Of a DNA stretch of 64,000 nucleotides, positions 60,005-64,000 are shown piece by piece. Under the pieces are notes generated by a model. That model worked only from the letters and a program-made list of their open reading frames with translations. It did no database searches and had not been told where the DNA came from. Position 1 is the stretch's first letter. The number at the start of each line of letters is the position of its first letter. The stretch comes from Sphingomonas profundi (GTDB lineage: Bacteria; Pseudomonadota; Alphaproteobacteria; Sphingomonadales; Sphingomonadaceae). The position numbers and the translations under genes are program-made. The DNA lies in the NCBI RefSeq assembly GCF_009739515.1, contig NZ_CP046535.1, positions 1,178,001-1,242,000 of the forward strand. Reading direction: 5' to 3'.

Positions 60005-62275
60005 TCACGCGGGCGAGATGAAGCTGTCGAGCACGCGCTTGCGGCCGCTATGCTCGAAATCGATCTCCAGCTTGTTGCCTTCGATCGACGCCACCGCGCC
60101 ATAGCCGAACTTGGTGTGGAACACGCGCTGGCCTAGCGCGATGTCCGCGCGCGGCTTGGCGGCGAAGTTGGCGGCGCTCGACCGGACCTCGGCGATGCGC
60201 GCGGCCGGCGCCAGCGATCCCGCCGCCGATGCGCGCTGCCATCCCGGCCCGCGCCCCACGCCGCGGCCGACATGGGCGAACGGATCGGCCTGCTCGCTCC
60301 ACTGCGCGCGCCAGAGCGACTCGCCGCCGCTCATCGTCGTCTCGCTCTCGACATGCTCGCTCGGCAGCTCGGCGACGAAGCGGGACGGGATGGACGAAGT
60401 CCATTGGCCGTAGATCCGGCGGTTGGCCGCGTGCACGATCCAGCACGCCCGCCGCGCCCGCGTGATCGCGACGTACGCCAGCCGCCGCTCCTCCTCCAGG
60501 CTGGCGACGCCGCCCTCGTCCAGCGCGCGCTGGGAGGGGAAGACGCCTTCCTCCCATCCGGCGAGGAAGACGGTGTCGAACTCCAGCCCCTTGGCGGCGT
60601 GGATCGTCATGATCGTCACCTTCGCCGTCTCGCGATCCGCGTCATTGTCCATGACGAGGCTGACATGTTCGAGGAAGGCGGAGAGCGTCTCATACTCCTC
60701 CATCGCGCGGGCAAGCTCGGTCAAATTCTCCAGCCGCCCCGCCGCCTCGGCCGAGCGATCCGCCTGGAGCATGGCGGTGTAGCCCGATTCGTCGAGCATC
60801 AGCCGGGCGAGTTCGGCGTGGGGCAGATCGTTCAGCCGATCGCGCCAGCGCGCGATATCGACGACGAGGTTGCCGAGCGCGCGGCGCGCCTGCGGCGTCA
60901 GTTCGTCCGTATCGAGGATGCGGGCGGCGGCGGTGGTGAGCGGGATGCCTTCCGCGCGGGCGAACTGGTGGACCTTGGCGATCGCCTTGTCGCCGAGCCC
61001 GCGCTTGGGCACGTTGACGATCCGCTCGAACGCCAGATCGTCGGCCGGCTGCGCGATCACGCGCAGATAGGCGAGCGCGTCGCGGATCTCGGCCCGCTCG
61101 TAGAAACGGAAGCCGCCGACGATGCGGTACGGCAGGCCGATGGCGATGAAGCGATCCTCGAACTCGCGCGTCTGGAACTGGGCGCGGACGAGGATGGCGA
61201 CATCGTCGAGCCTGCCGCCGCGACGCCGGTGCGACTCGATCTCGTCGCCGACGCGGCGGGCCTCCTCCGGCCCGTCCCACACGCCGATCACGCGCACCTT
61301 GTCGCCCTCGGCCTCGTCGGTCCACAGCGTCTTGCCCAGGCGGCCGCCATTGTGCGCGATCACGCCGGAGGCGGCGGCCAGGATGTGCGGCGTGGAGCGG
61401 TAATTCTGTTCCAGCCGGATGATCGCGGCGCCGGGAAAATCCTTTTCGAAGCGCAGGATGTTCGCCACCTCCGCCCCGCGCCACGAGTAGATCGACTGAT
61501 CGTCGTCGCCTACGCAGCAGATGTTGCGCCGCTCCTGCGCGATCAGCCGCAGCCAGAGATACTGGCTGGAATTCGTATCCTGATACTCGTCCACCAGCAC
61601 GTAGCGGAAACGCTGCTGATAGAGCTGCAGCACGTCGCGATGCGTCTTCAGGATCACCAGCATGTGCAGCAGCAGGTCGCCGAAATCACAGGCGTTCACC
61701 GCCTTCAGCCGTGCCTGGTAGGCGGCGTACATCGCCTGCCCGCGACCGTTGCCGAAGCCCTCGCTCTCGGCGGCGTCCACCTCCGCCGGTGTCCACCCGC
61801 GATTCTTCCAGCGATCGATCATCCCGGCCAGCATGCGGGCGGACCAGCGCTTCTCGTCGATCTCGGCCGTCACGATCAGCTGCTTCATCAGCCGCAGCTG
61901 ATCGTCGGTATCCAGGATCGTGAAGTTCGATTGCAGGCCGACCAGCTCGGCATGGCGCCGCAGCATCTTGGCGGCGATCGAGTGGAACGTGCCGAGCCAG
62001 CCCATGCCCTCGGCCGCGTCGCCCAGGATGCGGCCCACCCGCTCGCGCATCTCGCGCGCGGCCTTGTTGGTGAAGGTGACGGCGAGGATCTCCGACGGCC
62101 AGGCACGCCGCGTGGCGACCAGATGGGCGAGTCGCGCGGTTAGCGCCGCCGTCTTGCCCGTGCCGGCGCCGGCGAGGACCAGCACCGGCCCCTCGGTCGT
62201 CAGCACCGCCTCTCGCTGGGGGGCGTTCAGACCGCGCAGATAGGCGGGCTCGGGGGCGGGGGCGGGCAGACTCAC
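60005..62275 (-). CDS. uvrD: ATP-dependent DNA helicase UvrD/PcrA
   Basis: The 756-residue superfamily-1 helicase unwinds DNA in excision and mismatch repair. Motifs are intact: AGAGTGKTAALTARLA (Walker A), VTFTNKAAREMRERV, LVDEYQDTNSSQY (Walker B), VGDDDQSIYSWRGAE, TIHAAKGLEFD and AITRARR. A C-terminal tail (about 680-756) includes GQRVFHTKFGYGAV, a Tudor-like segment common in PcrA/UvrD. GTG 62275 is used because the longer TTG start adds an atypical segment. Stop-proximal neighbours are the WYL-like gene and, upstream, a 61-residue ORF. Confidence 0.95.
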   Translation of the reverse strand: MSLPAPAPEPAYLRGLNAPQREAVLTTEGPVLVLAGAGTGKTAALTARLAHLVATRRAWPSEILAVTFTNKAAREMRERVGRILGDAAEGMGWLGTFHSIAAKMLRRHAELVGLQSNFTILDTDDQLRLMKQLIVTAEIDEKRWSARMLAGMIDRWKNRGWTPAEVDAAESEGFGNGRGQAMYAAYQARLKAVNACDFGDLLLHMLVILKTHRDVLQLYQQRFRYVLVDEYQDTNSSQYLWLRLIAQERRNICCVGDDDQSIYSWRGAEVANILRFEKDFPGAAIIRLEQNYRSTPHILAAASGVIAHNGGRLGKTLWTDEAEGDKVRVIGVWDGPEEARRVGDEIESHRRRGGRLDDVAILVRAQFQTREFEDRFIAIGLPYRIVGGFRFYERAEIRDALAYLRVIAQPADDLAFERIVNVPKRGLGDKAIAKVHQFARAEGIPLTTAAARILDTDELTPQARRALGNLVVDIARWRDRLNDLPHAELARLMLDESGYTAMLQADRSAEAAGRLENLTELARAMEEYETLSAFLEHVSLVMDNDADRETAKVTIMTIHAAKGLEFDTVFLAGWEEGVFPSQRALDEGGVASLEEERRLAYVAITRARRACWIVHAANRRIYGQWTSSIPSRFVAELPSEHVESETTMSGGESLWRAQWSEQADPFAHVGRGVGRGPGWQRASAAGSLAPAARIAEVRSSAANFAAKPRADIALGQRVFHTKFGYGAVASIEGNKLEIDFEHSGRKRVLDSFISPA

Positions 62276-62335
62276 CGGCGAACAGGTAGGGAACGCAGGC
62301 CGGCGAGGCAAGATCGCACATTCGCCACCGCCCGA

Positions 62336-62521
62336 TCAGGTGCGCGCCGCGCCCAGCAGCGAGGGATGTTCGGCGAAGACGGCGCGCATCGCCTCCGCCT
62401 GCTCGCGCCAGTAATATTTCGAGTAGCCCGGATAGTCGCTGAGGCGATCCCACTCGACGCCGGCGTTCAGGGCCAGCATGCGCGCGAGACGGTCGTGATC
62501 GGCTTCGTGTCGTTCCGTCAT
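62336..62521 (-). CDS. Hypothetical 61-residue protein
   Basis: The small acidic protein has no signal peptide or membrane segment. It contains a Tyr/Trp cluster (YPGYSKYYWREQAEAM) and is predicted to be helical. It starts at ATG 62521, divergent from a secreted protein gene, and lies 60 bases before the uvrD start on the same strand. I do not recognise a family. Coding is inferred from an intact frame and regular start only. Confidence 0.45.
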   Translation of the reverse strand: MTERHEADHDRLARMLALNAGVEWDRLSDYPGYSKYYWREQAEAMRAVFAEHPSLLGAART

Positions 62522-62592
62522 CGGCTTGGTCCCGAACCAGAGCAGCGGCAGCAGCGACGCAAGGCGGTGTTAGGGACGATTGCGGTCAAGAG

Positions 62593-62677
62593 ATGTGCCT
62601 AACGACACATTGCAGACGGTTTCCGCAGCGTCACGCCTGATGTCCCCGGCGCGCGCCTGGGACACTATGCGGAAACC
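62593..62677 (+). promoter_or_regulatory. Nested palindromic leader element
   Basis: Two structures lie between the divergent starts of two small genes. The first is ATGTG/CACAT with an eight-base loop at 62593-62610. The second is a larger hairpin whose base is GGTTTCCGCA (62618-62627) pairing perfectly with TGCGGAAACC (62668-62677). Inside it is TGTCCC (62641-62646) pairing with GGGACA (62659-62664), capped by GGCGCGCGCC. It sits 49 bases before the GTG start of the downstream secreted-protein gene. It may be a cis-acting RNA, an operator or a short RNA gene. Confidence 0.45.
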
Positions 62678-62726
62678 CGGCGCGGCGTGGGCGTTCAGCC
62701 GGCACGCGCCGCCGTTCGGAGATATC

Positions 62727-63005
62727 GTGACACGTACCGCCCTCTGCCTGATCCTCGGATCGCTGGCACTGCCGGCGCACGCCGCATCGCTGGCCCACGC
62801 CGTGGAGGAGGTGGACGGCGCGTCGGCGCGGCCGATCCTGCTGGACGAGCCGGTCTTCGATCTGCGCGCCGTGGGTACGGACGAGGGCCACGCCTGGCGG
62901 CTGCGTGAGGGCATGGCGCCGCCGCGCGAGGATGCGGACGACATCCGGCTGCGCGTTAAGCTGCGCCCGAACCGGGCGATGGGGCGCGTCTCCGTCTCGT
63001 TCTGA
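62727..63005 (+). CDS. Hypothetical secreted protein
   Basis: The 92-residue product has a signal peptide (MTRTALCLILGSLALPAHA) and a small charged mature part (VFDLRAVGTDEGHAW, ADDIRLRVKLRPNRAMGRVSVSF). The start is GTG 62727, five bases after GGAG; the longer frame from 62580 has no signal peptide at its start. No family is recognised. A nested palindrome precedes it and may regulate it. The gene converges on rsmD. Confidence 0.6.
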   Translation: MTRTALCLILGSLALPAHAASLAHAVEEVDGASARPILLDEPVFDLRAVGTDEGHAWRLREGMAPPREDADDIRLRVKLRPNRAMGRVSVSF

Positions 63006-63011
63006 GGGGTG

Positions 63012-63551
63012 TCAGCCGGCGTGGCGCAGTAAGGTGAGGCGGGCCTTGCCGTGGGTCCGCTCGGCCTCCACCGTCCAGCCGCCGGCGGAGGTGCTCTCCC
63101 GCGCGCCCGTCTCGATGCTCGCCCAGCCGCCGGGCGCGACCCAGCCGAGGCGGGCGAGCCGCTCCAGCAGCGCGCCGCCACCGCCGCTGGCATAGGGCGG
63201 ATCCAGCAGCAGCAGATCGCACGGCACCGCCACCGGGCCGAGCGCCGCGACCGATCCGGCCCGCACCTCCGCATCGGCGCCCAGCCTGGCGATGTTGGCG
63301 CGCAGGGCATCCAGCGCCTTGCCGTCCTGCTCCACGAAGATGCAGTGCGCCGCGCCGCGCGACAGGGCCTCCAGCCCCAGGGCGCCGGTGCCGGCGAACA
63401 GATCCGCCACGCGCAGCCCGTCGAAGCTGCCGAGGCGGCTCGCCAGCATCGAGAACAGCGCCTCGCGGGTACGATCGGCGGTGGGGCGGGTGGCGTCTCC
63501 CGCCGGCGCGACGAGCGGGCGGCCGCGCCACTGGCCGGCGATGATCCGCAC
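63012..63551 (-). CDS. rsmD: 16S rRNA (guanine(966)-N(2))-methyltransferase
   Basis: The 179-residue enzyme methylates G966 of 16S rRNA in the assembling 30S subunit. Motifs are MRIIAGQWRGRPL at the N-terminus, TRPTADRTREALFSMLAS, the SAM-binding VADLFAGTGALGLEAL and the catalytic LLLLDPPYA. Length matches the family. It lies three bases after the pseudouridine synthase gene on the same strand, giving an rRNA-modification operon. Confidence 0.95.
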   Translation of the reverse strand: MRIIAGQWRGRPLVAPAGDATRPTADRTREALFSMLASRLGSFDGLRVADLFAGTGALGLEALSRGAAHCIFVEQDGKALDALRANIARLGADAEVRAGSVAALGPVAVPCDLLLLDPPYASGGGGALLERLARLGWVAPGGWASIETGARESTSAGGWTVEAERTHGKARLTLLRHAG

Positions 63552-63554
63552 GGC

Positions 63555-64000
63555 TCAGCCCGGCCGCATGGTCTTGCGGAAGGTGACGAGATCGTGCTGG
63601 CGCACCTCGTCCACCGCGCCGGCCGGCATGTCGTCCAGCGCGAGCGGGCCGTAGGCGGTGCGGATCAGCCGGCTCACCTGCAGGCCCAGATGCTCCAGCA
63701 CGCGCCGCACCTCGCGATTCTTGCCTTCGCGCAGGCGCATCTCGACCCAGCCGTTGCGGCCGGTGCGGCGTTCGAGATTGGCGTCGATCGATCCGTAGCG
63801 CACGCCCTCTATCTCGATGCCGTCGATCAGTTCCTCGAGCTGCGCCTGGCTGACGTCGCCGAACACGCGGGCGCGATAGGTGCGCTCGATGCCGGTGGAG
63901 GGCAGTTCGAGCAGACGCTTCAGCTCGCCGTCGGTCGTCAGCAGCAGCAGCCCCTCGGTGTTGAGATCGAGCCGGCCGACCGGCATGACGCGCGGCAGGG
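63555..64000 (-). CDS. rRNA pseudouridine synthase (RluB/RsuA family), truncated at the window edge
   Basis: Only the C-terminal part is inside the window; the 5' end continues beyond 64000. The visible part begins before VGRLDLNTEGLLLLTTDGEL, which contains the catalytic aspartate of the RsuA/RluB family (GRLDLNTEG), and continues with RTYRARVFGDVS, MRLREGKNREVRRVLEHLGL and LIRTAYGPLAL. It isomerises a uridine in 23S or 16S rRNA; RluB (U2605) is more likely in this context. It is upstream of rsmD in the same operon. Confidence 0.92.
   Translation of the reverse strand, partial: LPRVMPVGRLDLNTEGLLLLTTDGELKRLLELPSTGIERTYRARVFGDVSQAQLEELIDGIEIEGVRYGSIDANLERRTGRNGWVEMRLREGKNREVRRVLEHLGLQVSRLIRTAYGPLALDDMPAGAVDEVRQHDLVTFRKTMRPG

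Overview
The window is a gene-dense, GC-rich bacterial chromosome segment with no phage, insertion sequence, CRISPR array or origin visible. The gene families point to an alphaproteobacterium of the Sphingomonadaceae (Sphingomonas-like). Evidence includes a pyruvate dehydrogenase E1 beta subunit with its own lipoyl domain, a short alphaproteobacterial HPr kinase in a ChvI/ChvG-HprK-RapZ-EIIA-HPr operon, ribosomal protein L31 without zinc cysteines, a PEPxxWA-CTERM protein with PrsK/PrsR regulators, an SWFGD/DUF2171 protein, and sulfate assimilation genes in the order cobA-DUF2849-cysI-DUF934-cysH. Genus-level assignment is inference.

Layout. Positions 1-2.4 kb hold small regulators and membrane proteins (a Myb-like HTH protein, NnrU, PilZ). 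2.5-6.7 kb is central carbon metabolism and division (eno, ftsB-like, pdhA, pdhB). 6.8-10.9 kb combines molybdenum cofactor genes (mobA, an XdhC-family factor) with a btuB-like TonB receptor under a cobalamin riboswitch and rpmE (L31). 11-16 kb is housekeeping: truA, fmt, recR, def, rmuC. 16.1-16.6 kb is gene-free and contains a 27-bp inverted repeat. 16.6-19.7 kb is an isolated TadE/TadE/TadG pseudopilin-like trio. 20.3-24.5 kb is the assimilatory sulfate reduction operon. 24.5-28 kb encodes bacterial NHEJ (LigD, Ku), followed by a PEP-CTERM protein and tRNA-Arg(CCU).

29-32.9 kb is a three-subunit periplasmic-type aldehyde oxidoreductase (PaoABC-like molybdenum hydroxylase), which would need the cofactor factors encoded near 7-11 kb. 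After a gene-free stretch come pckA and, divergently, the ChvI/ChvG-PTS operon (35.2-39.6 kb), which ends at a clear hairpin terminator. 39.6-50.6 kb carries an rRNA/tRNA methyltransferase, small secreted proteins, tRNA-Ala(CGC), the SWFGD/DUF2171 protein, an oxidoreductase, two metallopeptidases, a patatin-like lipase and 3-hydroxybutyrate dehydrogenase. 50.7-56.7 kb is an exopolysaccharide/PEP-CTERM control block (prsR, prsK, XrtA-type sugar transferase, mannose-1-phosphate guanylyltransferase). The rest holds a histidine phosphatase, NAD(P)HX dehydratase, a NYN-domain protein, UvrD helicase, rsmD and the truncated 3' part of a pseudouridine synthase gene running off the right edge.

No wholly new multi-gene system could be demonstrated. 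The best leads for new biology are non-coding or very small: a nested palindromic leader at 62.6 kb, an L31 leader hairpin, two inverted-repeat intergenic elements, a leaderless promoter for def, a 12-codon upstream ORF coupled to the phosphatase gene, and a 35-residue membrane peptide coupled to an HTH gene. Coordinates, frames and motifs were read from the sequence. Family names rest on recognition of conserved motifs without database searches.
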